In this document: positions 25,616-34,690 of the stretch, one piece after another | How the letters are laid out: every line of letters starts with the position of its first letter | Numbering within the stretch: the first letter of the stretch is position 1 | Source of the DNA: Coprococcus sp. | GTDB lineage: Bacteria > Bacillota > Clostridia > Lachnospirales > Lachnospiraceae | Assembly (NCBI GenBank): GCA_022793995.1 | Contig: JAAWDY010000021.1 | Location: 1 to 64,000, forward strand | Length of the DNA: 64,000 bases | Reading direction: 5' to 3' | Notes under the pieces: model-generated | What the model saw: the letters and a program-made list of their open reading frames with translations, nothing else | Databases searched by the model: none | Told to the model about the DNA's origin: nothing | Translations under genes and position numbers: made by a program

Positions 25616-26680
25616 ATGAGCGTAGTCAATTTGACAGGAAAAACGATATTGATTACAGGTATAGCTGGCTTTATAGGTAGTAATCTGGCGAAACGCCTGT
25701 ATAATGATGTGAAGGACGTAAACGTTATTGGTATCGATAATATGAATGATTATTACGATGTTAGGTTGAAGGAAGCGCGGCTTGAGGAATTGTCTGATTA
25801 TTCTTCGTTTGTTTTTATAAAGGGCAATATTGCTGATAAAACAATTATTAAAGAGACTTTCGGAAAATACAGCCCTCAAATCGTTGTGAATCTAGCGGCG
25901 CAGGCAGGTGTGCGGTACTCTATTACGAACCCAGATGCTTATGTGGAGAGTAACCTGGTTGGATACTATAACATTCTAGAGGCTTGTCGCCATTCTTATG
26001 ACGGTGGATCTGCCGGTGTGGAACATTTGGTGTATGCATCTTCTTCCAGTGTCTACGGTTCCAACAAAAAAGTACCATACAGTACAGAAGATAAAGTTGA
26101 CAACCCAATAAGTTTGTATGCGGCAACCAAGAAGAGTAATGAGCTTCTGGCACATGCTTATTCCAAACTTTACAATATTCCATCCACTGGTCTGCGATTT
26201 TTCACAGTGTATGGTCCTGCGGGCCGTCCAGATATGGCGTACTTCGGTTTTACCAATAAGTTGCGAGAAGGGAAGAAGATTCAGATCTTTAACTACGGTA
26301 ACTGCAGGCGGGATTTTACATATATCGACGATATCATTGAGGGTGTTGTTCGTGTGATGCAAAAAGCACCAGATAAGGAGAAGGGCGAGGACGGACTTCC
26401 ACAACCACCGTATGCTGTCTACAACATCGGCAACAATCAGCCGGAGAACCTATTGGATTTTGTACAGATTCTGAGTGAGGAATTAGTGAGAGCTGGCGTG
26501 TTACCGAAGGATTACGACTTTGAAGCACACAAGGAACTTGTTCCTATGCAGCCAGGTGATGTGCCTGTAACCTATGCGGATACGTCAGTATTGGAGCTTG
26601 ATTTCGGATTTAAGCCGAGTACAAGTCTGAGGGAAGGATTAAGACGGTTTGCTGAGTGGTATAAAGCATTTTACATGTAA
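25616..26680 (+). CDS. UDP-glucuronate 4-epimerase-like NAD-dependent epimerase
   Basis: An extended SDR epimerase of 354 residues, probably interconverting UDP-glucuronate and UDP-galacturonate. It has [18 protein letters not shown], the Ser of [15 protein letters not shown], the catalytic [16 protein letters not shown] (YxxxK) and [18 protein letters not shown], features matched in CapI-type UDP-GlcA epimerases. The ATG at 25616 is preferred because GGAGTAATAAGG lies before it; an ATG at 25598 is possible. Pairing with the UDP-glucose dehydrogenase next door gives a path UDP-Glc to UDP-GlcA to UDP-GalA for an acidic polymer. Confidence 0.87.
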   Translation: MSVVNLTGKTILITGIAGFIGSNLAKRLYNDVKDVNVIGIDNMNDYYDVRLKEARLEELSDYSSFVFIKGNIADKTIIKETFGKYSPQIVVNLAAQAGVRYSITNPDAYVESNLVGYYNILEACRHSYDGGSAGVEHLVYASSSSVYGSNKKVPYSTEDKVDNPISLYAATKKSNELLAHAYSKLYNIPSTGLRFFTVYGPAGRPDMAYFGFTNKLREGKKIQIFNYGNCRRDFTYIDDIIEGVVRVMQKAPDKEKGEDGLPQPPYAVYNIGNNQPENLLDFVQILSEELVRAGVLPKDYDFEAHKELVPMQPGDVPVTYADTSVLELDFGFKPSTSLREGLRRFAEWYKAFYM

Positions 26681-26730
26681 TTTCCGTATTGTTGTGGCAG
26701 AAATACCCACAGTATGGAAAGGAGTATATT

Positions 26731-27981
26731 ATGAGAGAGTTTAATAATTTGAAAATTGCAGTTGCCGGTACTGGCTACGTTGGTCTTTCAATTGCCATAT
26801 TGTTGGCGCAGAACCATAATGTGGTGGCGTTGGATATTGTCTCAGAAAAAGTGGATATGATAAACAGCAGAAAGTCTCCGATTCAGGATGAGTATATTGA
26901 AAAGTATTTAGCTGAAAAAGCTTGGGGTCTGACTGCTACGCTGGATGCTGAGGAAGCATATAGTGATGCGGATTTTGTGGTTATTGCTGCTCCGACCAAC
27001 TATGACAGCAAGAAAAACTTTTTCGATACTTCTGTAGTTGAATCTGTGATCAATCAGGTTATCGAATATAACCCCGAAGCTATTATGGTAATTAAGAGCA
27101 CTATACCAGTCGGTTACACAGTAAGCATTCGTGAAAAATTTGACTGTGAGAATATTATCTTCAGTCCAGAATTTTTGAGGGAATCAAAGGCACTTTATGA
27201 CAACTTATATCCCAGCCGCATTATCGTGGGGACGGATATGGAGAACATAAGACTTGTAAAAGCAGCGCATACTTTTGCAGAACTCCTACAAGAGGGTGCC
27301 ATCAAGGAGAACGTTGACACTCTGGTTATGAGCTTTACTGAGGCTGAAGCAGTCAAATTGTTTGCTAATACTTATCTAGCACTGCGCGTCAGCTACTTTA
27401 ATGAACTGGATACCTATGCTGAGATGAAGGGTTTGAATACGAAGCAGATCATCGACGGTGTCTGTCTTGATCCACGTATTGGCACACATTACAACAATCC
27501 ATCTTTTGGTTATGGTGGATACTGTCTGCCGAAAGATACTAAACAACTTTTAGCCAACTACGCAGATGTACCAGAAAACTTGATTGAAGCCATCGTCGAA
27601 AGCAACAGAACTCGGAAAGACTTTATCGCTGATCGCATTCTGGAAATTGCTGGTGCCTATGGAGCAAACGACAGTTGGGATAAGAGTAAGGAGAAGGAGG
27701 TTGTGGTTGGTGTATACCGTCTTACCATGAAGAGCAACAGCGATAACTTCCGTCAAAGCAGTATTCAAGGTGTTATGAAACGCATTAAGGCAAAAGGTGC
27801 CACTGTAATTGTGTATGAGCCGACGCTGAAAGATGGAGAAAAGTTCTTTGGTAGTAAAGTCGTTAATGATTTGGAAGAGTTCAAGAAAAAGAGTCAAGCA
27901 ATTATTGCAAATCGTTATGATACTTGTCTCGATGATGTACTGGATAAAGTTTATACAAGAGATATTTTTCAAAGGGATTAA
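26731..27981 (+). CDS. ugd: UDP-glucose 6-dehydrogenase
   Basis: The enzyme oxidises UDP-glucose twice with NAD+ to UDP-glucuronate. The 416-residue protein shows the Rossmann motif [45 protein letters not shown], and the catalytic-cysteine motif [20 protein letters not shown] stands before the ATG at 26731; upstream in-frame codons lack conservation. Base composition is intermediate; the strongly AT-rich section begins just after this gene. Confidence 0.93.
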   Translation: MREFNNLKIAVAGTGYVGLSIAILLAQNHNVVALDIVSEKVDMINSRKSPIQDEYIEKYLAEKAWGLTATLDAEEAYSDADFVVIAAPTNYDSKKNFFDTSVVESVINQVIEYNPEAIMVIKSTIPVGYTVSIREKFDCENIIFSPEFLRESKALYDNLYPSRIIVGTDMENIRLVKAAHTFAELLQEGAIKENVDTLVMSFTEAEAVKLFANTYLALRVSYFNELDTYAEMKGLNTKQIIDGVCLDPRIGTHYNNPSFGYGGYCLPKDTKQLLANYADVPENLIEAIVESNRTRKDFIADRILEIAGAYGANDSWDKSKEKEVVVGVYRLTMKSNSDNFRQSSIQGVMKRIKAKGATVIVYEPTLKDGEKFFGSKVVNDLEEFKKKSQAIIANRYDTCLDDVLDKVYTRDIFQRD

Positions 27982-27986
27982 GGGAG

Positions 27987-28775
27987 GTGCAGAGAATAAA
28001 AGCTGTTATTTTAGCGGGGGGATTTGGTACAAGAATTTCCGAGGAGTCCCAATTTAGACCTAAGCCCATGCTCGAAATTGGAGAGATGCCTATTCTGTGG
28101 CATATAATGAAAGGATATTCTACCCATGGAATTAATGAATTTGTTGTCTGCGCTGGTTATAAACAGCATGTAATAAAGGAATGGTTTTCTGATTATTTTC
28201 TTCATACTTCAGATATTACATTTGATTTTACCCAAGGTAATGAAATGATAGTCCATAAGCAGCATGTGGAAAAATGGAAAGTAACGATTGTTGATACTGG
28301 ATTAAAAACAATGACTGGCGGACGTGTTAAGCGCATAAAAAAATACGTGGATAGCGAGCCATTCTGCCTTACATATGGTGATGCCGTATCAGATGTTGAT
28401 ATTACAAAGCTTATTGAATTTCACAAGAACCACGGCAAGTGCGTGACATTAACAGCAGTTAGTCTTGCACAGCAGAAAGGTGTTCTTGATATTAGTAGTG
28501 ATAATACAATAAAGGCTTTTAGAGAAAAAGATGATGGGGATGGTTCATTAATTAATGGTGGATTTATGGTTTGTAATCCAGAAATCTTTGATTATTTAGA
28601 TGATGATACAACGATTTTTGAACAGAAACCGATGAAGTCTCTCGCAGCGGAGGGAGAATTAAAGAGCTTCTACCATGATGGTTTTTGGCAATGCATGGAT
28701 ACTAAACGCGAAAAAGATAAATTAGAAGAATTATGGGCGTCTGGTAAAGCTCCTTGGAAAAAATGGGAGGATTAA
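27987..28775 (+). CDS. rfbF: Glucose-1-phosphate cytidylyltransferase
   Basis: RfbF makes CDP-glucose from CTP and glucose-1-phosphate. The protein matches the family along its length: AVILAGGFGTRISEES, KPMLEIGEMPILWHIMKGYS, DTGLKTMTGGRVKRIKKYV, TYGDAVSDVDI, INGGFMVCNPEIFD and WQCMDTKREKDKLEELW. Relatives begin MKAVILAGG, but the codon at that Met is ATA (27996). The GGAGG at 27983-27987 is ideally spaced (8 bases) for an AUA start, while the only standard codon, GTG at 27987, overlaps that site and would need the weaker AAAGGG. I give the GTG start. Product with rfbG is CDP-4-keto-6-deoxyglucose. Confidence 0.93.
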   Translation: MQRIKAVILAGGFGTRISEESQFRPKPMLEIGEMPILWHIMKGYSTHGINEFVVCAGYKQHVIKEWFSDYFLHTSDITFDFTQGNEMIVHKQHVEKWKVTIVDTGLKTMTGGRVKRIKKYVDSEPFCLTYGDAVSDVDITKLIEFHKNHGKCVTLTAVSLAQQKGVLDISSDNTIKAFREKDDGDGSLINGGFMVCNPEIFDYLDDDTTIFEQKPMKSLAAEGELKSFYHDGFWQCMDTKREKDKLEELWASGKAPWKKWED

Positions 28776-28778
28776 TGG

Positions 28779-29843
28779 GTGAAGTTTGACTTGAGTTTTT
28801 ATAAAGGAAAGAAAGTTTTTATAACGGGACATACGGGATTCAAAGGCTCATGGTTGTGCAAGATGCTTGTTAATGCGGGAGCGGAAGTAACAGGCTATTC
28901 TTTAAATCCACCAACTAATCCTTCGCTTTTTAATATCGCAGAAATCGAAAACGACATTCATTCTATAATTGGAGATATTAGAGATTTGTTTTCTCTTAAA
29001 AAAGCTCTTGATGAAGCACAGTCAGAGATTGTTTTTCACTTGGCCGCACAGCCTATTGTACTTGATTCTTACAAAAAGCCTGTTTATACATACGAAACTA
29101 ATGTGATGGGGACAGTTAATATCTGTGAATGTGTAAGACTGTCCAAAACGGTGAAATCATTTCTTAATGTTACTACAGACAAGGTTTATTTAAATAAGGA
29201 GTGGGTATGGGGTTACAGAGAAAATGAAGAGCTTGGTGGATATGACCCATATTCTAATTCTAAATCGTGTTCGGAGCTCATAACACATTCATATATCAAT
29301 TCATTCTTTAATGATATGGGGATTGCTGTATCTACAGCTAGAGCCGGAAATGTGATCGGTGGCGGTGATTTTGCTAACGATAGAATTATTCCAGACTGTA
29401 TCAGAGCTGCCATTAAGCAAGAGGATATTGTAGTAAGGAATCCCTTCTCTACAAGACCATATCAACACGTTCTTGAACCGCTTTATGCATATCTTATGAT
29501 TGCTGCTATGCAGTATAGGGATAAGAAATATGCAAGTTCCTACAACATTGGCCCTGATGATGTGGATTGCTATCAGACAGGTGCGCTTGTTGATGTCTTT
29601 GTCAGCAAGTGGGGAAACGGACTGAGATGGATCAATAAATATGGTAGAGGTCCTCACGAGGCCAATTTTTTGAAGCTTGATTGTTCTAAGCTTAAGGCGA
29701 CATTTGGCTGGAAACCTCATTGGAATCTGGATAAGGCGATTGAAATGGTCGTTGAGTGGTCTAAGTGCTGGATTGGAAACGGTGATATCAGTGCATGTAT
29801 GAACAAAGAAATTGAGGAATTCTTGAACACGGAGAGTATATAG
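28779..29843 (+). CDS. rfbG: CDP-glucose 4,6-dehydratase
   Basis: RfbG converts CDP-glucose to CDP-4-keto-6-deoxy-D-glucose, the branch point for dideoxy and branched-chain hexoses. The 354-residue extended SDR shows KVFITGHTGFKGSWLCKML, FHLAAQPIVLDSYKKPVYTYETNVMGTVNICE, NVTTDKVYLNKEW, the YxxxK-type YDPYSNSKSCSELIT and ARAGNVIGGGDFANDRIIPD. Translation starts at GTG 28779 with GGAGG 8 bases upstream; an ATG just before is in another frame with an immediate stop. No rfbH-type 3-dehydratase follows, so the sugar probably keeps its 3-hydroxyl. Confidence 0.94.
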   Translation: MKFDLSFYKGKKVFITGHTGFKGSWLCKMLVNAGAEVTGYSLNPPTNPSLFNIAEIENDIHSIIGDIRDLFSLKKALDEAQSEIVFHLAAQPIVLDSYKKPVYTYETNVMGTVNICECVRLSKTVKSFLNVTTDKVYLNKEWVWGYRENEELGGYDPYSNSKSCSELITHSYINSFFNDMGIAVSTARAGNVIGGGDFANDRIIPDCIRAAIKQEDIVVRNPFSTRPYQHVLEPLYAYLMIAAMQYRDKKYASSYNIGPDDVDCYQTGALVDVFVSKWGNGLRWINKYGRGPHEANFLKLDCSKLKATFGWKPHWNLDKAIEMVVEWSKCWIGNGDISACMNKEIEEFLNTESI

Positions 29844-29845
29844 AA

Positions 29846-30886
29846 ATGACCAATAGGATGAATATAGTGTACCACAGTAGCGATTTGTTCGCGCCTGTAT
29901 TGGGTACTTCTGTAGTATCAGTATTTGAGAATAATAAAAGTTTTGATGAGATTCATATTTATATTTTTGAAAATCCACTTTCTGAAGATAATAAGAAAAA
30001 GCTAATAGATATTGCTGATAGCTATGCAAGGAATATTCATTTCATTCCAATGCCAGATATTAATGAAACACAGAATTTGGGTTTAAAAGACGTAAGGGCT
30101 GGATGGTTTTTTAATTCATACATGAAGTTGTATTTGGATAAATTGCTTCCTAAAGAAATACATAGAGTACTATATTTGGATAGTGATATTCTTGTTGTCG
30201 ATGATTTGACTGAACTGTGGAATATGGACTTAAAAGGGCATTGCGCAGCGGGAGTAACAGATTGTCTTGGAGAAAGATATTATAATATACTTGGACTTAG
30301 CAAAAAAGCTTATTATTGTAATAGTGGAATGATTCTGGAGGATTTATGCCTTTGGAGAGAAAAGAATATAGGAGATAAAGTAAGAAATTATTGTAATAAA
30401 AATGGCGGGTATGTTTTCTTTATGGAACAAACCGCGTTTAACGCTGCGTTAGATAACAATATTCTTATTATTCATCCTAAGTATAATGTGTATTCAATGA
30501 TGCAGTGCTTGACTTATGAAGAGCTGCTGAGGCTTAGAAAAGCAGAGCGTTTTTATACAAAAGATGAAATTGCGGAAGCTGTTGCCAGACCTGCTATTAT
30601 CCATTTGACAAATTCATTCCTACTTATTAATAGAGCATGGTATGAGAACTCAAATCATCCTTGCAGAGATATGTATCAGGAATATAAGAAATTAACACCG
30701 TGGAAAAATGAACCGGATTTTCCTGATATGCGTAAATCAAAAGCGAAAGTGGTTCAGTTTTTTGTTGATCATTTGCCTAAAACGCTAGTAATTGGTTTTG
30801 CAAGTAATTTATATAATACCTGGCGTGTAAATAGGATTCGCAAAACTATTATGGATGCACAACAGAAAATGAAAAATGTACGATAG
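29846..30886 (+). CDS. Glycosyltransferase family 8
   Basis: The 346-residue protein has the GT8 layout: MNIVYHSSDLFAPVLGTSVVSVFEN, the metal-binding DxD in RVLYLDSDILVVDDLTELW, a YYCNSGMILEDLCLWRE segment and FMEQTAFNAAL, followed by HPKYNVY. GT8 enzymes are retaining transferases that often move glucose or galactose from UDP-sugars; donor and acceptor are unknown here. It lies 2 bases after rfbG. It is one of only two clear conventional glycosyltransferases in the locus. Confidence 0.88.
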   Translation: MTNRMNIVYHSSDLFAPVLGTSVVSVFENNKSFDEIHIYIFENPLSEDNKKKLIDIADSYARNIHFIPMPDINETQNLGLKDVRAGWFFNSYMKLYLDKLLPKEIHRVLYLDSDILVVDDLTELWNMDLKGHCAAGVTDCLGERYYNILGLSKKAYYCNSGMILEDLCLWREKNIGDKVRNYCNKNGGYVFFMEQTAFNAALDNNILIIHPKYNVYSMMQCLTYEELLRLRKAERFYTKDEIAEAVARPAIIHLTNSFLLINRAWYENSNHPCRDMYQEYKKLTPWKNEPDFPDMRKSKAKVVQFFVDHLPKTLVIGFASNLYNTWRVNRIRKTIMDAQQKMKNVR

Positions 30887-30897
30887 GGTGAAAATGT

Positions 30898-31944
30898 ATG
30901 GCAAAGCAGATTCAGCTCCTTGATTGTACTTTAAGAGATGGAGGTCAAGGACTAGAGGATTCAAATAAAAATGGATTTAAAACAGAAATTTTTACTTCTG
31001 TGGATAGAACTTCTATTGCACAGCTAATTGCAGATGCTGGCATAGATATTGTGGAATTGGGATGTATGGTTGAATCTAATACTAATACTAGCAATTTTGC
31101 GATTTATCAGAATATTGAAGAATTATCAACTTACAAACCGCGAAAGCATCATTCAGATCAATTGTTTGTCGGATTATATATAGGACCTGATACAGATATA
31201 GATAAAATTCCAATTCATACGGCAGAGATGATTGACGGTATTAGGGTGATTTTGAGATATTCTGAACTTCAGAAGTCTTTAGATTATTGTAGCGCATTAG
31301 TCCAAAAAGGGTATAAGGTTTTTGTCCAACCTATGCTCACAATGAGATATTCTGATCAAGAACTGGAGCGTCTTATTGATGAAGCAAATAAGATGAGAGC
31401 CTATGCATTATACTTTGTAGATAGCTTTGGCTATATGGAAGAAAAAGATGTTGAGCGTCTTTATAGCTTTTATGAGAAAAGGCTTGATAAGAATATAAGA
31501 ATTGGGTTCCATGCACATAATAATATGCAGCTGGCAGCACAAAATGTTCGTGCGTTCTTACGTATATGTCACGATGATAGAAAAGTAATTATTGATTCAT
31601 GTGCTATTGGTATGGGACAAGGAGCTGGAAACATGCAAACAGAACTTGCAGTTCCATATCTCAATGAAAACTTCAATAAAAAATATGATTTGAATAGGGT
31701 TTTAGATGTATGTGAGATGCTCGAAAAATTTAGAACTGGAGAGATGGCTACATGGGGATATTCACCTATTAAATCATTATCAGCTATTCACAAAGCTGCA
31801 TATAAATATGCAGTTGCTATGAAAATTAAAAAGGGCATGACTTTGTCAGAAATGAATAAGGTTTTTGAGGTAATGCCAAGCAATATAAAGCATAGGTATA
31901 CTCAGGAAAACTTGGAAACAGCACTTGATTTGTTGAAAAATTGA
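30898..31944 (+). CDS. HMGL/DRE-TIM aldolase (4-hydroxy-2-oxovalerate aldolase-like)
   Basis: The 348-residue TIM-barrel protein begins QIQLLDCTLRDGGQG, the DRE-TIM signature with catalytic Arg and metal Asp, and has IGFHAHNNMQLA (metal His pair) and AIGMGQGAGNMQTEL. This superfamily includes pyruvate aldolases (4-hydroxy-2-oxovalerate aldolase) and acyl-CoA-dependent synthases such as isopropylmalate synthase. Lack of the regulatory C-domain and the short length favour an aldolase (inference). It sits directly before a ThDP enzyme that works on 2-oxoacids. This suggests it makes or consumes a 2-oxoacid intermediate in sugar modification rather than in degradation, where an acylating aldehyde dehydrogenase would be expected. 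Confidence 0.75.
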   Translation: MAKQIQLLDCTLRDGGQGLEDSNKNGFKTEIFTSVDRTSIAQLIADAGIDIVELGCMVESNTNTSNFAIYQNIEELSTYKPRKHHSDQLFVGLYIGPDTDIDKIPIHTAEMIDGIRVILRYSELQKSLDYCSALVQKGYKVFVQPMLTMRYSDQELERLIDEANKMRAYALYFVDSFGYMEEKDVERLYSFYEKRLDKNIRIGFHAHNNMQLAAQNVRAFLRICHDDRKVIIDSCAIGMGQGAGNMQTELAVPYLNENFNKKYDLNRVLDVCEMLEKFRTGEMATWGYSPIKSLSAIHKAAYKYAVAMKIKKGMTLSEMNKVFEVMPSNIKHRYTQENLETALDLLKN

Positions 31945-31960
31945 GGGAGAGATTTCAAAG

Positions 31961-33634
31961 ATGACTATTGCTGAATATTTGATAGGTGTATTAAAAAAGA
32001 ATAATGTGACAGATGTCTTTGGAATTCCAGGCGGTGTGGTTTTAGATTTGCTTTACACATTTGAAAAAACGGAAGGGATTACTCCGCATCTTAGTTATCA
32101 TGAGCAGGCCGCTGCATTTGAAGCGTGTGGCTATTCACAAGTTAATCATACGCTTGGAGTTACATATGCTACTAGGGGCCCTGGGTTTACAAATCTTATC
32201 ACTTCAATAGCGGATGCTTATGCGGATTCAATTCCAGTCTTATTTATTACAGCACACACAGACATTGCTGTGGGAGAAAGTGTAAGGTTTGAGAAAGAAC
32301 AGGAATTAAATACTGTTCCAATGATTCGGAATATTACCAAATATGCGGAGGTTATTGAGAATATAGATGATATTTTTAAAATTGAGAAAGCTGTAGCGAT
32401 TGCGCTAGGAAGAAGAAAAGGACCGGTTTTTCTGGATTTTGCTTCTCATTTATGGAATAGAGAGATATGTATTTCTCAATTTGGCTCTTATGAAAAAGAA
32501 ACAATTCAAAATGATAGTCTAGATTTAGTCATAAAAAGAATAAGAGGTGGATTGAAAAAGGCAAATCGTCCAGTTTTACTTGTCGGTGATGGAGTAAGGC
32601 AGGCTAATGCAGTCGACGATTTGAAGAAATTATGTGACATATTGAGGATACCGGTTATTTCAAGTAGATGTGGAGAAGATGTTGGAAAGTGCTGTGAGAA
32701 TTATTTCGGTTATATTGGAAGTCATGGTATTAGATACGCGAATTTTGTCTTTGCCAAAGCAGACTATGTTATTGTTTTAGGAAATAGAATGGCTTTTCCG
32801 GCAAAATCGAAGAGCTTTTCCGTGGCATTGAGAAATAAGACCATTACTTGGATTGATGTGGATGAAAAAGAAGTAGAAAGAATTATAGATAATACAGAAG
32901 TATTTCAGTTAGATGTGAGAAAAGTGATATCTGCTTTATTGGAAAGCGATATCAATACTGTACAAGTTGATAAATGGATCAGTGACTGTAATTATATCAG
33001 AGATAAAATTGCAGATTTCGATAAATGCTGGACAGTAAGTTATCTTGTAAAAATTTTGAATATGATTCCGGACGACTTTGTTATCACAGTTGATGTAGGC
33101 AATAATGAATTCTGGGTAGCACAAGCCTATGTGTTATCAAAAGCAAAGAACAGAATTCTATATTCCAAGTCTTTTGGAGCATTAGGTAGTTCCGTTGCTA
33201 AAGCTATTGGAGCGTACTATGCTTCTGGAAAACCGGTTATTTGCTTTACTGGGGACCAAGGCTTGCAATTAAATGTTCAGGAGTTACAATTCATATCTCA
33301 GGAAAAACTTCCTATATATATCTGTGTTATTAATAATTCTGCATCGGGAATGATAAGAGATAAAGAATTACAAAGGTATAAGAATAAAGTGATTCATACA
33401 ACAAAGGAAGGTGGATATAGCGTACCGAATCTTCAGAAACTTGCAGAGACATATAGATTAAAATATGAAATCTGGGGAGACTGTGAGGAGTTCTTATCAT
33501 ATTCTCCAGTTTTGTTGGAATTAAGAGTACAAGATGAAATACCACTCAGGCCTTTATTACCTATAGGAAGGGTATGCCAAAATATGAGTCCGGATTTGCC
33601 AGCAAATATTTTTGCAGAATTAGATGCAATTTGA
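31961..33634 (+). CDS. ThDP-dependent acetolactate-synthase-like enzyme
   Basis: The 557-residue protein has the three domains of ThDP decarboxylases: VFGIPGGVVLDLLYTFE with catalytic Glu in SYHEQAAAFEACGYS, a central domain, and the ThDP/Mg motif GDQGLQLNVQELQF...INN. It differs from the biosynthetic IlvB at 5781. Its context (after rfbF-rfbG, before a sugar reductase) resembles yersiniose synthesis, where YerE transfers a two-carbon unit from pyruvate to a CDP-4-keto sugar. I infer a comparable C-C bond formation on a 4-keto sugar. The donor could instead be a 2-oxoacid made by the adjacent aldolase. Not a housekeeping acetolactate synthase, because no ilvN or ilvC adjoins it. Confidence 0.78.
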   Translation: MTIAEYLIGVLKKNNVTDVFGIPGGVVLDLLYTFEKTEGITPHLSYHEQAAAFEACGYSQVNHTLGVTYATRGPGFTNLITSIADAYADSIPVLFITAHTDIAVGESVRFEKEQELNTVPMIRNITKYAEVIENIDDIFKIEKAVAIALGRRKGPVFLDFASHLWNREICISQFGSYEKETIQNDSLDLVIKRIRGGLKKANRPVLLVGDGVRQANAVDDLKKLCDILRIPVISSRCGEDVGKCCENYFGYIGSHGIRYANFVFAKADYVIVLGNRMAFPAKSKSFSVALRNKTITWIDVDEKEVERIIDNTEVFQLDVRKVISALLESDINTVQVDKWISDCNYIRDKIADFDKCWTVSYLVKILNMIPDDFVITVDVGNNEFWVAQAYVLSKAKNRILYSKSFGALGSSVAKAIGAYYASGKPVICFTGDQGLQLNVQELQFISQEKLPIYICVINNSASGMIRDKELQRYKNKVIHTTKEGGYSVPNLQKLAETYRLKYEIWGDCEEFLSYSPVLLELRVQDEIPLRPLLPIGRVCQNMSPDLPANIFAELDAI

Positions 33635-33649
33635 TGGAGGATATTCAGA

Positions 33650-34690
33650 ATGGGATTCTTTGATAATAAAAGTATTATTGTAACAGGTGCAACAGGATTG
33701 ATTGCTAGTCACTTGATAAAGACGATAATGGATAGCGGCAATCCAAATATAATCGCTGTTAGTCGAAGTGAAGATAAGTTAGAAGATATATTTAAAGATT
33801 ACATAAAAAAAGATAATTTCAAGATTATTGCCCAAGATATTTTTATCCCATTGCCTGAATTTGAGCAGCATATTGATTTTATTTTTCATGCAGCTAGTCC
33901 AATCTCTAGCGCCATAATCAAAACAAAGCCCGTAAGTGTAATTGAGCCTAATATAGTTGGAACAATGAATTGTCTTAATTTTCTTAAGAAACAAAAAGAA
34001 GAGTCTGGTGAGAATGGAAGACTCATTGTGTTTTCTTCTGCAACAGTTTATGGCAATACAGGAGATGAAGATATTTTGGTTTCTGAAAATGAAACTTCGA
34101 TTGCTGACGCACTTGATGCACCAAACATTCCATATTCAGAATCAAAACGTATGGTAGAAACCATTGCGAGAGCATATCAGAAGCAGTATGACATTGATGT
34201 TGTAATTGCAAGGTTCGGCTATCTGTATGGTTACTCTTATTTTGCGCCGAATACGGCGTTTTATGAGTTTGTAAGAAAGGCGTTAAATGGGGAAAATATT
34301 GAATTGAATAGTCCGGATATTGCCAGAAGAGATAATATTTACGTCGACGATGCAATTTCTGGAATTATTTATTTATGCGAACAAGGATTAGCAGGAGAAG
34401 TTTATAATGTTTCAACTGCAAAAGAGTTACAAAATTTTGCAGCAGCAGATGAGATAGCTATAGAGATTTCAAAGATTGTCAACGATTTATACGGTTTACA
34501 GACGGAAGTTAAATATTTGAATGGACAAAAAGCAAAGAGAAAACCTGGTATTGCTTTAGATAATAGTAAACTTAAAGCCCTTGGATGGAAACCGAAATTT
34601 AATTTGAATATGGGAATTAAAAACACTATTATGCAGTACCGAGATCAAGATGAATATAATGAGGGAACAACATGTATTTGGAAAAAATAA
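33650..34690 (+). CDS. NAD(P)-dependent sugar epimerase/reductase (extended SDR)
   Basis: The 346-residue protein has VTGATGLIASHLIKTI, where the third residue of GxxGxxG is Ala, then FHAASPISS, VFSSATVYGNTG, the catalytic IPYSESKRMVETI (YxxxK), ARFGYLYGYSYFAPNTAF and a C-terminal substrate region ending ALGWKPKFNLNMGI. By position after the ThDP enzyme it may be the counterpart of YerF, reducing the ketone left after two-carbon transfer (inference). Alternatives are an epimerase or a dehydratase. GGAGG precedes the start at usable spacing, and the last 19 bases overlap the next gene. Confidence 0.82.
   Translation: MGFFDNKSIIVTGATGLIASHLIKTIMDSGNPNIIAVSRSEDKLEDIFKDYIKKDNFKIIAQDIFIPLPEFEQHIDFIFHAASPISSAIIKTKPVSVIEPNIVGTMNCLNFLKKQKEESGENGRLIVFSSATVYGNTGDEDILVSENETSIADALDAPNIPYSESKRMVETIARAYQKQYDIDVVIARFGYLYGYSYFAPNTAFYEFVRKALNGENIELNSPDIARRDNIYVDDAISGIIYLCEQGLAGEVYNVSTAKELQNFAAADEIAIEISKIVNDLYGLQTEVKYLNGQKAKRKPGIALDNSKLKALGWKPKFNLNMGIKNTIMQYRDQDEYNEGTTCIWKK

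Noticed and set aside
31961..33634. Second biosynthetic acetolactate synthase
   Set aside because: No ilvN/ilvC next to it, diverged from the IlvB at 5781, and embedded among nucleotide-sugar genes.
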